In this document: positions 17,694 through 25,460 of the stretch, piece by piece
How the letters are laid out: every line of letters begins with the position of its first letter
How positions within the stretch are numbered: the stretch's first letter is position 1
DNA from: Paenibacillus sp. RC334
Lineage (GTDB): Bacteria > Bacillota > Bacilli > Paenibacillales > Paenibacillaceae
Length of the DNA: 64,000 nt
Assembly (NCBI RefSeq): GCF_030034735.1
Contig: NZ_CP125370.1
Span: 5,317,001 to 5,381,000, forward strand
Reading direction: 5' to 3'
Program-made: the position numbers and the translations under genes
Notes under the pieces: generated by a model
Told to the model about the DNA's origin: nothing
The model's database searches: none
Seen by the model: only the letters and a program-made list of their open reading frames with translations

Positions 17694-19121
17694 ATGAAAA
17701 TGACGGCATATTTTGAGCAAACCCTTGATAGGCTGGGGGATATCGCAAAACGTCTGAGACAAAGCGGAATGCCTGACGTGGAATACAAGTGGACGGAGGG
17801 CATCTCCACAGGTGAGCTAACTGCGCTGGAGGAAGGACTACAGAGACCTTTACCCGCCTCCCTGTCAGAATTGATACAACGATGTGGCAGCCTATACCTG
17901 TTATGGTCGCTCCCCCAACACTGTATTGTAAGTGATGTATCGGGACGTACAGGTGAACATAGCTCCATCTCTGATTACGAACTGAACATACTCGAAGATA
18001 TCACGGGTGAGTTTGGCTGGAATCATGAGTATATTAGCTATTTCACATCTTATGGGGAAAATGCAGACTCACCAGCGACGACGGACGAACATCGGTATCT
18101 GATTTTCAACTACAACGGTGCGGGCGATCCGGTACTGCTCGATTTGGCGACATCATCTGCCGAGCCAGCGGTGTTCTGCTATGATCACGAGCAGGATCAG
18201 TTCACCTTGCTTGCGGACAATCTGCCCGCCTATATAGACACCATCCTCACACTACACGGCCTATGGATATGGAATTGGACGACAGTGATTGACGAGCATG
18301 GCATTCAGCTAAAAAGTCCCCCGCTACAAATGTGGGTACGCTGGCTGGATACGTTCTGCAATGTGAAGCTGGAGGATGCCCATTCACTTGAGGCTTTGAT
18401 TAGACACACCACGATGCATGGTGTAGACAATCCTGCCATATTACAGGCTTTTCAGCCCTATGATCCGAAGGATATTTTCCTTGCCTGGGAGCAACTCATT
18501 CAGCATAACCCTACACAACTCGCTACATGGGCCGTTTTTATAGGAGAAACCGCTGGCGACGGGGCTGCCGCCTGGGTCCGCTCCTTATGGCAGCCGGGCA
18601 ACGTGCAAGCGTGGACTTCTTCTTCGGTTCCCAATAGCGGCTCTATTGCTGTAGGTACATTTGTATCCACCCGTGCCTACCTGACCGCCCGCTGTCTGCC
18701 TGGGCATGAAGGCTTGGCATACGTGTGCAATTACCTGCTACAGCATTCAGCGGTGGATGGTAAATTAGAAGGGTACACCGCTAACGGGCAGTTACAGCAT
18801 TTTCATTCACCACAGGTCATTGACTGGATCCGGGATAAGGTGAATCATCCCGTAGAGGGCTGGGCAGCGCTTTTCGCCCACTCCCGTCCTACAGCTGAGC
18901 AGCTGCTTGAATGGCTATCTGATAGCGAGCTTCATCAGAAAATCACAACCGAAGCATTGAATATCATGATTCAACGGGATCTTCTTCCCACTCTGGAAGC
19001 AGACACTTGGGCTAACATCTCAGACCTGCTTCATGCTTCTTTGCAGCTTGTTATGCTCAAAAAAGATAAACGCCGTATTGAAGCAGTGCTGGAGCAGCTT
19101 TCTGATTTGGGGCTTTGTTAA
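17694..19121 (+). CDS. SUKH (SMI1/KNR4)-domain-like protein
   Basis: Two starts fit: ATG 17694 (4 bases after GGAGG) and ATG 17700 (10 bases after); I use the first, giving 475 residues. Residues about 30-190 look like a SUKH domain: ISTGELTALEEGL, LPASLSELIQRCGSL, a middle YRLIF-type strand (RYLIFNYNGAGDPVLLDL) and FCYDHEQDQFTLLADNLPAY. SUKH proteins are often immunity proteins against contact-dependent or secreted toxins. The C-terminal half, about 285 residues, is unlike known domains. It is cytoplasmic. No toxin gene is seen beside it. Confidence 0.65.
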   Translation: MKMTAYFEQTLDRLGDIAKRLRQSGMPDVEYKWTEGISTGELTALEEGLQRPLPASLSELIQRCGSLYLLWSLPQHCIVSDVSGRTGEHSSISDYELNILEDITGEFGWNHEYISYFTSYGENADSPATTDEHRYLIFNYNGAGDPVLLDLATSSAEPAVFCYDHEQDQFTLLADNLPAYIDTILTLHGLWIWNWTTVIDEHGIQLKSPPLQMWVRWLDTFCNVKLEDAHSLEALIRHTTMHGVDNPAILQAFQPYDPKDIFLAWEQLIQHNPTQLATWAVFIGETAGDGAAAWVRSLWQPGNVQAWTSSSVPNSGSIAVGTFVSTRAYLTARCLPGHEGLAYVCNYLLQHSAVDGKLEGYTANGQLQHFHSPQVIDWIRDKVNHPVEGWAALFAHSRPTAEQLLEWLSDSELHQKITTEALNIMIQRDLLPTLEADTWANISDLLHASLQLVMLKKDKRRIEAVLEQLSDLGLC

Positions 19122-19139
19122 CCTTTTGGAGCCGCTGCG

Positions 19140-19754
19140 TCAGCGGCTTACCCCCTTGAAAAAGGTATCTATAGTAAATGAAATTAATTCGTCATTCGAT
19201 TTTTCCGTAGGGAAATCAAAATTCAGGAGCAGAGAAGTCAAGCCGTGCAACATGCTCCACACGGATGTGGCGATCAGGCGATCATCCCCTTGAGTTATGC
19301 TGCCATCATCCATAGCGGCTTTTAGTCCGGATTCAAGCAGCTCAAAGCCTTTAAAGCGTCCACTGTCAATAAGGCTGATTAAGCTTACAGATTCCAGGTT
19401 GCTGATAAACAGGATGTTGTAATATTCCGGGTTAGCCGTTCCAAAACGAACATAAGCGTCGGACACTGTTTTCAGCACATCCAGGGCATTCAATCCTGCT
19501 GCCTGTGCTTCTTCCGCACGCTGCTGAAGAGACTGCAAAAACATGGAATTTCCTTCAATCAGCAGTTCTCGGACAATCGCTTCCTTATTGGCAAAATAAT
19601 GATAAATGGTCGTTGGCGAATATTCGATCTGATCCGCAATTTTGCGCATAGAAACTTCGGCATACCCTTGGTTCAGGAAAAGCGAGCGGGCGGCCTCGAT
19701 TATTTTCCGGCGGATTTCACTGCTTTCACGTTCTCGGCGTTTGATATGTTTCAT
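19140..19754 (-). CDS. TetR family transcriptional regulator
   Basis: This 204-residue regulator has a classic N-terminal TetR helix-turn-helix: RRKIIEAARSLFLNQGY (about 15-31), MRKIADQIEYSPTTIYHYF (36-54) and NKEAIVRELL. The C-terminal ligand domain is all-helical and includes FELLESGLKAAMDDG and WSMLHGLTSLLLNF. Its ATG overlaps the stop of the short oxidoreductase stub (TTATGA), so it is translated from the stub's message. Two near-palindromic sites upstream of the stub (19959-19989) are its likely operators. The ligand is unknown. Confidence 0.9.
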   Translation of the reverse strand: MKHIKRRERESSEIRRKIIEAARSLFLNQGYAEVSMRKIADQIEYSPTTIYHYFANKEAIVRELLIEGNSMFLQSLQQRAEEAQAAGLNALDVLKTVSDAYVRFGTANPEYYNILFISNLESVSLISLIDSGRFKGFELLESGLKAAMDDGSITQGDDRLIATSVWSMLHGLTSLLLNFDFPTEKSNDELISFTIDTFFKGVSR

Positions 19755-19942
19755 AAGTAGGTGTAGACGCCATGCAGGGATACGTCAAAAGTATAACCCT
19801 TTCTTTTGAATTCAGTTGCGAAACCGCCGGCCAGGGTATGACTTTCAAAAACAGCCGTTCGGTAACCGAGCGCGGAGAGCCTTGCTGCACAGGACAAACC
19901 GCCAAGACCTGCGCCGATGACGATAACATCATACTTGTTCAT
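19751..19942 (-). pseudogene. FAD-dependent oxidoreductase (CrtI-like) N-terminal stub
   Basis: The ORF starts at ATG 19942 after AAAGGAG. It has the dinucleotide-binding motif VIVIGAGLGGLSCAARLSAL (about 6-25) followed by GYRTAVFESHTLAGGFATEF, the opening of phytoene-desaturase-like amine oxidoreductases of about 500 residues. It stops after 63 residues, at the tetR start, so almost the whole enzyme has been deleted. The ribosome-binding site and coupling still serve tetR. Confidence 0.8.
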
Positions 19943-19958
19943 GATTTCATCTCCTTTA

Positions 19959-19989
19959 TTAACATTGTTATTTAAATTAACACCGTTAA
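19959..19989 (-). promoter_or_regulatory. Two tandem TetR-type operator candidates
   Basis: TTAACATTGTTAT (19959-19971) and TTAACACCGTTAA (19977-19989) are near-palindromes with centres 18 bases apart, just upstream of the ribosome-binding site of the stub-tetR unit. Autoregulation by the TetR protein is the simplest reading. Confidence 0.6.
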
Positions 19990-20151
19990 GTTAAAGGGAT
20001 TATAACCCACAACATTACGTTTGGGAAGCCCCGGTTTTTGGGGTTATCTGTCGGGGCTAACCATCAAAACATAAGAGATTTAGCTCTTATTACATTACAG
20101 CCGCAAAAGTTAAGATAATACAAAAAACATCCAAAATTGTAGCGCTTTCAC

Positions 20152-20180
20152 TTGTCAAATTCCAATGAAGATGCTATCCT
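20152..20180 (+). promoter_or_regulatory. Promoter candidate of the esterase leader
   Basis: TTGTCA (20152-20157) and TATCCT (20175-20180) are 17 bases apart. The bases just before the -35 (GCGCTTTCA) match the right half of a CcpA (cre) site. Confidence 0.55.
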
Positions 20181-20200
20181 GCAAGTGGGATTGTTACTGA

Positions 20201-20248
20201 AAAGGCAAAACCCGAGTACATTTGTGTACCCGGAGTTTGCCTTTTTTT
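20201..20248 (+). terminator. Intrinsic terminator inside the esterase leader
   Basis: AAAGGCAAA pairs with TTTGCCTTT, with an inner GTACA/TGTAC stem and a run of seven T. It lies about 15 bases after the expected transcription start and about 90 bases before the esterase. No plus-strand gene lies close upstream that would need it, so it may act as an attenuator or end a small RNA. Confidence 0.75.
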
Positions 20249-20294
20249 GATTTTATATCGATGCAGCATTATACAGTCAACCATCCCAAGCATG

Positions 20295-20308
20295 TGTAAG
20301 CGCTTTAA
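20295..20308 (+). promoter_or_regulatory. Possible cre (CcpA) site
   Basis: TGTAAGCGCTTTAA matches the cre consensus TGWAANCGNTNWCA except at one of the last two bases. It lies between the leader terminator and the ribosome-binding site of the esterase, where bound CcpA could block elongation. Confidence 0.5.
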
Positions 20309-20336
20309 AAAAATGACACCAAAGGAGATCAATTTC

Positions 20337-21569
20337 ATGCAAAGAAGACGTTTCGCCCTTGTTTTACTATCTTTCGTGTTCCTGCTCACGATCGTTTTCC
20401 CGTCCTCCAGCTCTGCCGCGGCATCCGATGTACCAGCACCACAGGCTACCCTGCTTACTCAGGTACAGCCTTTGGGTGAAGTCGTTTCTGCTGTTGTACT
20501 GAAATACAGCACCAATATTGACGGGGCATCCTTGTCCACTTCCAGCTTTCAGGTTCAATCTGTACTCAATGATGTATACACAGACAGAACCGTGACTGGT
20601 GTGTATACCAACGATTCTGGAATCATCACCAACCGCAGTACTCATGGCAAATATGTCGTGATCGAACTGGATACACAGGATAAAAATGCAAGTACCCTTA
20701 CTTACGATGCAACGAGTGGCGTCAACCGCATCAATACGTTGAATTATTACATTAGTCAAAAGAAAGACATTGCATCTCAAAAGAAAGCAGTCATTCCAGC
20801 CACTGCACAGACTGTAAAAGCAACCGATAAAGTTACACCTATCGTGGACGATTTCCAAAAAAACACCTTTGAAAATAAAGACGGCTTCAAACTGAACTAC
20901 TTTACGTTTGAGCCTAAAGTAGAGTCTGGCAAAACCTACCCGCTGGTTGTGTTCCTGCACGGAAACGGCGAGCGTGGTGACGGAAACGGAGTAAACCTGC
21001 TGGCGAATGCTGGTGCCGTTACTTGGGCTTCTCCTGAGCAGCAAGCCAAACACCCTTCCTTCGTAATCGCTCCACAAAGCCCGATTGACCTGGAACATAA
21101 ATTTATTTGGGCGGATGAGCCGCGCAACAGCGCTGTAGCCGATCTGGTACGTGAAACGGCGTTAAAATATCCGATCGACACTAACCGAATCTATATCGTT
21201 GGTATTTCTCAAGGAGCTATGGGAACGTGGAGATTGTTGGAGAAAAATCTTGATTTGTTCGCCGCAGGTGTGCCGATTGCCGGTTTGACCAACTATGAAA
21301 AAGCCGTTAACATGTATGCACCTGTTGATCCTAAACACGTGGAAGTATTGAAAAACGTACCTATTTGGGCCTTCCATGCCGTAGACGACACCTCGGTAAG
21401 CCCTAAAAACTCGCAAGAAATGGTAGCTGCCATTAAAGCACAAAACGGAAATCTCATTCATTTTACTGAATATGAGGCAGGCATTATCAAACCTGTAGGA
21501 CACTTCTCATGGGTTCCCGCTTTGCAAAATCAGGATATGATTGAGTGGCTGTTTGCACAAAAGAAATAA
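20337..21569 (+). CDS. Secreted alpha/beta-hydrolase esterase (PHB-depolymerase/prolyl-oligopeptidase-like)
   Basis: The start is ATG 20337 after AAAGGAG. The 410-residue product has a signal peptide (1-28, cleavage after SSAAA likely), an N-terminal beta domain (about 35-165) and a catalytic domain from about 180. The oxyanion region is VVFLHGNGERGDG (204-216). The nucleophile is Ser291 in GISQG; the likely acid is Asp350 or Asp351 in HAVDDTSV and the base His389 in VGHFSW, a complete triad. It should hydrolyse an ester or polymer outside the cell. The leader carries a promoter, an intrinsic terminator and a cre-like site, so carbon-source control is likely. Substrate unknown. Confidence 0.85.
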   Translation: MQRRRFALVLLSFVFLLTIVFPSSSSAAASDVPAPQATLLTQVQPLGEVVSAVVLKYSTNIDGASLSTSSFQVQSVLNDVYTDRTVTGVYTNDSGIITNRSTHGKYVVIELDTQDKNASTLTYDATSGVNRINTLNYYISQKKDIASQKKAVIPATAQTVKATDKVTPIVDDFQKNTFENKDGFKLNYFTFEPKVESGKTYPLVVFLHGNGERGDGNGVNLLANAGAVTWASPEQQAKHPSFVIAPQSPIDLEHKFIWADEPRNSAVADLVRETALKYPIDTNRIYIVGISQGAMGTWRLLEKNLDLFAAGVPIAGLTNYEKAVNMYAPVDPKHVEVLKNVPIWAFHAVDDTSVSPKNSQEMVAAIKAQNGNLIHFTEYEAGIIKPVGHFSWVPALQNQDMIEWLFAQKK

Positions 21570-21596
21570 AATTGTTTTTCATATCTCTAAAAATAA

Positions 21597-21634
21597 AGCG
21601 CCAGATAGGTTCGATATCCGTCTGGCGCTGTTTT
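21597..21634 (+). terminator. Terminator after the esterase gene
   Basis: AGCGCCAGA pairs with TCTGGCGCT across a short loop and is followed by GTTTT. Confidence 0.85.
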
Positions 21635-21650
21635 GCTATCTAAAAAAACT

Positions 21651-22322
21651 ACGACAGCATAATTAACTAACTTATAAGTGAATTCCATTTTTGCTCTAAG
21701 TCGTTGAGGTAGCCTGCGCTATTGCGATTAAATTTTTTGCGTAATATAACGCTGGTTAAACGCTGATCCCACAGTGCTTTTCGAGATTTATAGCGAGTAA
21801 AGCAAACTGAGCGCAGTCGTGAAATGACATGTTCTTGGCGCAGTGCATCATTCACTAATACGATCATTTCACCATTGCGTATGATGTAACTGTTCCAATT
21901 ACGAAGTCCCGTAATACGACGGTGACTAGCCTTCGTCCGTCGAAAGAATTGCTCTAAGTCATTGCTCGTTCTTGGAATGTAGTAATGGTCATAACAAGTG
22001 AACAAGCCTTTCCAAAACCCTCTGGAAAAGTTAAGTAAATTGTTAACCATTAGCTCGTCACTCTGATGCGTGTAGGTTTGTTTCACCCATTCCAGTAGCA
22101 GGGACAGTTCCCACACAGCCGTCTCACTACTTTTATCTTCCTCAGGAGTGAGAATGCTAGCGATATGTTCCAAGGGTTTCACTAGCCGCGAAACGGCTGT
22201 ATAACTAGGTTTTAATTCTTCAATTTTACTGAATATTCTGACAACACCTTGAAGTAAATTAGGCTCTTTTTTTACTCAAGCATCTTTGTAAGGAAGCTTG
22301 TATGGCTTGTGCACGTTCATAA
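21651..22322 (-). pseudogene. Transposase remnant of an unclassified IS
   Basis: The largest open piece (22182 to 21667, 171 residues) reads FWKGLFTCYDHYYIPRTSND, LEQFFRRTKASHRRITG and NSYIIRNGEMIVLVNDAL. The 'PRTxNDLExFFRRxKxxHRRITG' block is a transposase catalytic-domain signature I know from unclassified DDE elements. Upstream sequence reads on in other frames (LQGVVRIFSKIEELKPSYTA, and before an A-rich frame change RAQAIQASLQRCLSKK), so the N-terminal part is lost and at least one frameshift is present. The last 95 bases recur at 25019-25117. Confidence 0.6.
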
Positions 22323-22324
22323 AT

Positions 22325-22570
22325 TTTGGTACTCCTAACGCTGATAATCTGCCGTTCTACCTTACGGATTCCAAAGGTAATAAACTGGATACAGGGATCG
22401 CCGATCAAGGCGAGCCAGAGGGGATAATCGCGTTCATGACGGTTGGTCATAAGCTGCCGCAAGAGATGGTATTGCAAATCAATGTGAATCGCATCGGTGG
22501 GACTGAGGGAAGCTGGAAAGGCCAACTTCAAATCGACCAACTGAAGTCATCAACCCCAAGTACCAAGTAA
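22325..22570 (+). pseudogene. C-terminal fragment of a DUF5643-like protein
   Basis: About 80 residues are readable on the plus strand: NLPFYLTDSKGNKLDTG, GHKLPQEMVLQINVNRIGG and WKGQLQID. The pattern 'LTDxKGxxL ... WKGxxxId' resembles the C-terminal immunoglobulin-like domain of DUF4179/DUF5643 proteins that accompany ECF sigma factors in Paenibacillus. The N-terminal part was removed where the IS remnant begins near 22322. It keeps its own terminator. Confidence 0.45.
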
Positions 22571-22595
22571 TCCGTGCTTTAAAATTTCCAATGAG

Positions 22596-22630
22596 AAAGG
22601 TGGACACCTCATGAGTGTCCACCTTTTTTT
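22596..22630 (+). terminator. Terminator after the DUF5643-like fragment
   Basis: AAAGGTGGACAC pairs with GTGTCCACCTTT around a six-base loop and runs into seven T. Confidence 0.9.
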
Positions 22631-23048
22631 GTCGCGAATAAATCAATTTTGAACCGGGGTCCCTTTTCATTGGTTTTGAGATTTATAAAGTATGGATTCA
22701 GCAATCGGTATGCCGGGACAGCAACCGTCAGTGCTTAGGTAAGAACTTTTATCACTTCAACAACAATCTTAGATTAATAAACTATGCTGCCCGTTAGCTG
22801 AGCGAAGGGCTGCCACGCGGCAGCCCTTTCGATGTTGAATCTATAGTTCCCCGAGGGAGTTTAATAATCATAATACGGTGTTAACAAAATTTAGTGTATA
22901 TGCTCAGGGTGACACTCACCTTTATGACAGTACCTGTACTAAAAGTGCGTACTTACATATTTACAGTGCAATCTTTATACTCAAAGAAGGAAATAAATAA
23001 ATTTCTATAACCTGGAAATATAAAAACTTAAGAAAGAGGGATAATTAT
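22631..23048 (+). promoter_or_regulatory. Intergenic region before the MFS gene
   Basis: No gene is visible. A GGGCTGCC-ACGC-GGCAGCCC hairpin followed by TTTC (about 22807-22826) is terminator-like. The ribosome-binding site AAGAAAGAGGG precedes the MFS start. The rest is AT-rich and would hold the MFS promoter. Confidence 0.45.
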
Positions 23049-24203
23049 ATGTCTAATGCTTGGAAAGTTTACTTATTAGCCGCTGTTAGCTTCTTGCTTG
23101 GAACATCCGAGTATATCATAGCAGGGATTCTCGACACAGTTGCAAGAGACGTTAATGTCTCCGTCGCTGCTGCTGGTCAGCTCATTACTGTTTTTTCACT
23201 CGCCTATGCTTTTGGAACACCTTTCCTTATCGCATTTACAGCACGAATGGAGCAGCGCAAGCTTTTAGTTTATTCACTTGGTGTATTTGTGATTGGAAAT
23301 ATTATCGCCGTAGTTTTACCTGGCTTTGGATTTCTTTTAGTCTCACGCGTTATTCTTGCACTAAGCATGGGAGTATTCGTTGTAACCTCCTTTACTGTCG
23401 CTACCAAGATGACTCCACCTGATAAACAGGGAAGTGCAATTGCAACAATCCTTATGGGCTTTAGCACCTCGTTGATTATCGGTGTTCCGCTAGGCAGAGT
23501 TATTGCTTCCGCTTATGATTGGAGATTGATCTTCGAAGGAATCGGTGCACTTAGTATTCTTGCGATGATCGTTATACTCTTAGTCATCCCACGCTCAAAT
23601 GGCGATGAGTCGGTTCCCTTGCGCAAACAGCTTGCTTTAATTAAGCAACCGAAAATAATTGCAGCCCTAATGATCACTTTCTTATGGATTTCTGGTTATT
23701 CTACGGTCTACACCTACATTTCTCCCTTCCTGCTGTCGATTACAGGGATGAACAGTAAAACAGTTATCATTGCTTTATTCGCTTTCGGGATTGCCAGCTT
23801 ATTCGGCTCAAAGCTTGGCGGCTATAGTACGGATAAATGGGGATTCCCTCGTACTTTATTTGTCAGTATGGTACTGCATATAGTAGCCTTAGTTCTACTG
23901 TCATTATCAGCCCAATCGCCTGCTATCGTTTTCCTTGTGCTCATATTTTGGGCTCTCTCTGCTTGGTCAACAAGTCCAACTCAGCAATATCACTTAATGA
24001 CGCTTGCTCCGGCGGCCTCAGGCATTATGGTGAGTATGAATAGTTCAGTTTTACAGCTTGCTATGGGTGCTGGTGCAGGAATTGGAGGCGTTTTCGTGGA
24101 ACAAGTTTCCTTAGCTTCGATTAGCTGGATTGGAGCTGCGGTTGTTGCCATCGCTGCAATAACCGTTATGGTATATTTACGAGTAACCCACTCCAAAGCT
24201 TGA
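23049..24203 (+). CDS. MFS transporter, DHA1 drug/sugar efflux type
   Basis: The 384-residue protein has about 12 membrane spans and the DHA1 signature of sugar- and drug-efflux carriers (AraJ/YdhP-like): LGTSEYIIAGILDTVARDVNVS is the usual N-terminal block (the part GTSEYIIAG, residues 18-26, is diagnostic), then SRVILALSMGVFV and a central cytoplasmic loop near 190 (PRSNGDESVPLRKQ). It exports small molecules using the proton gradient; the substrate is unknown. The start is ATG 23049. It faces an HxlR regulator gene tail to tail, which may control it. Confidence 0.9.
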   Translation: MSNAWKVYLLAAVSFLLGTSEYIIAGILDTVARDVNVSVAAAGQLITVFSLAYAFGTPFLIAFTARMEQRKLLVYSLGVFVIGNIIAVVLPGFGFLLVSRVILALSMGVFVVTSFTVATKMTPPDKQGSAIATILMGFSTSLIIGVPLGRVIASAYDWRLIFEGIGALSILAMIVILLVIPRSNGDESVPLRKQLALIKQPKIIAALMITFLWISGYSTVYTYISPFLLSITGMNSKTVIIALFAFGIASLFGSKLGGYSTDKWGFPRTLFVSMVLHIVALVLLSLSAQSPAIVFLVLIFWALSAWSTSPTQQYHLMTLAPAASGIMVSMNSSVLQLAMGAGAGIGGVFVEQVSLASISWIGAAVVAIAAITVMVYLRVTHSKA

Positions 24204-24241
24204 CAATCTGTAATAGTTAGCTTTATTAAGACTGCTATAAA

Positions 24242-24276
24242 AAAGAAGTATTTCCCTGTTCAGGAGATACTTCTTT
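24242..24276. terminator. Bidirectional terminator between mfs and hxlR-like genes
   Basis: AAAGAAGTATTTCC pairs with GGAGATACTTCTTT; both strands end in T-rich sequence, as expected for two converging genes. Confidence 0.75.
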
Positions 24277-24300
24277 GTAATATAAACAAGACAACTATGC

Positions 24301-24660
24301 CTACCGCTGTACAGCCTCCAGAGCTGGCGAACTGTTTTTCTCTCCCCACTCGCACATCATATTTAACAATGGAATGAGAGAAAGACCACTTTCAGATAAT
24401 GAATATTCAACTTTTGGAGGTATTTGGGGAAATTCCTTGCGTATGATAAGCCCATCTGCCTCCAGCTCTTTTAACATGATGCTTTGCGTTTTAAAGGAAA
24501 TGGTACCGATACATCGATTCAGCTCATTAAACCGCATTACCTTATTTTCAGACAGCCAATACATAATGATCATTTTATATTTACCGCCTATTAAGGACAA
24601 CGTGTATCCAAAGCCAGTTTCTTTTAGTTTCACGCCAGTTGGAATATAGGTTTCGCGCAC
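24301..24660 (-). CDS. HxlR family transcriptional regulator
   Basis: The 119-residue regulator starts at GTG 24660, with AAGGAGAG upstream. It has the HxlR winged-helix pattern: TLSLIGGKYKMIIMYWL (about 20-36), RFNELNRCIGTISFKTQSIML (43-62), ELEADGLIIRKEFPQIPPKVEY (65-87; wing) and LSLIPLLNMMCEWGE. HxlR proteins bind DNA as dimers and often sense aldehydes, oxidants or drugs. A conserved Cys for sensing is not obvious: Cys50 and Cys104 are present. It lies tail to tail with the MFS gene. Confidence 0.9.
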   Translation of the reverse strand: MRETYIPTGVKLKETGFGYTLSLIGGKYKMIIMYWLSENKVMRFNELNRCIGTISFKTQSIMLKELEADGLIIRKEFPQIPPKVEYSLSESGLSLIPLLNMMCEWGEKNSSPALEAVQR

Positions 24661-24860
24661 AAGTTACACTCTCCTTTTGGTAAGTATATGATATAAATAT
24701 GCATACTTTATAATACATCATTATGCAATCTTATTGAAAGGATGTAAATCGCTATAAAATTTGATATATCCTAAATTTGAATAAATTTTAGAAACGGAAT
24801 GGGACCGGAACGATGGCAGCGCGAACGCGGAGGGCGAGTGTTGGCCAAAACAGGAAACGG
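24661..24860. other. Intergenic sequence upstream of the HxlR gene
   Basis: It holds the HxlR promoter (AT-rich, 24660-24780) and about 60 bases of higher-GC sequence (24790-24850) without a recognisable coding frame. Confidence 0.35.
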
Positions 24861-25016
24861 TTAGTTGAGTAAAGATAACCTTTTTATTACTTCTTCAGAT
24901 ATTCGATTCACAATGGAGAATGTATCTAAATAACCCTCTATGACAATGTCTGAACTTGGTTTAACTGTCCTTTCCATTTCCAAATAAGCCGACCTTCCCT
25001 TAACTAAATAGTTTTT
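24861..25016 (-). pseudogene. C-terminal fragment of an unknown gene
   Basis: About 50 codons read KNYLVKGRSAYLEMERTV, then SSDIVIEGYLDTFSIVNRIS and end with RLSLLN and a stop. The composition is coding-like, but there is no start, and the 5' side is cut by the IS-derived repeat at 25019. The family is not recognised. Confidence 0.35.
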
Positions 25017-25018
25017 TA

Positions 25019-25290
25019 ACTATGACAGCATAATTAACTAGCTCATAAGTGAATTCCATTTTTGCTCTAAGTCGTTGAGGTAGCCTGCGCTATTGCGATT
25101 AAATTTTTTGCGTAATAGACTGTTCCGTTTTCTCTGTTACAAGCGCTTTGGATTCAACTTGCTCTATTTTTCGTTCGATGTCGCGAATCCCGCGCATGCT
25201 CTTTTTGAGTTCCATTTTTAACTTGCGATCGGCGTCGATAATGGGCTTAGCAATGTCTTTCAGATAGTGGTACTGACTTTACTTTCGCGT
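25019..25290 (-). repeat. Internally deleted copy of the 21651 IS
   Basis: Bases 25019-25117 are nearly identical to 21651-21740, the 3' end of the transposase remnant and presumably the element's right end. Immediately after that the minus strand reads another part of a transposase-like protein, HYLKDIAKPIIDADRKLKME and RGIRDIERKIEQVESK. An internal deletion has joined the two parts. It is a dead, MITE-like derivative. Confidence 0.6.
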
Positions 25291-25460
25291 AACTCCTTAT
25301 TACTTATTTTATAAATAAAATGACTCGATTCAATAAATACAACTCTCTAATTCTACTGTACTGCTGAAATTGCTAAAAGGCCCATTTTTTCTTAATAATA
25401 AAAAGCGCCGGGTTCATTCCCCCCAACGCTTCCTTAATGCCTTCATGTATGAAACAACGA

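Noticed and set aside
22259..22540. Minus-strand 93-codon ORF
   Set aside because: Only its last part (to about 22322) belongs to the transposase remnant; the rest is antisense to the DUF5643-like fragment.
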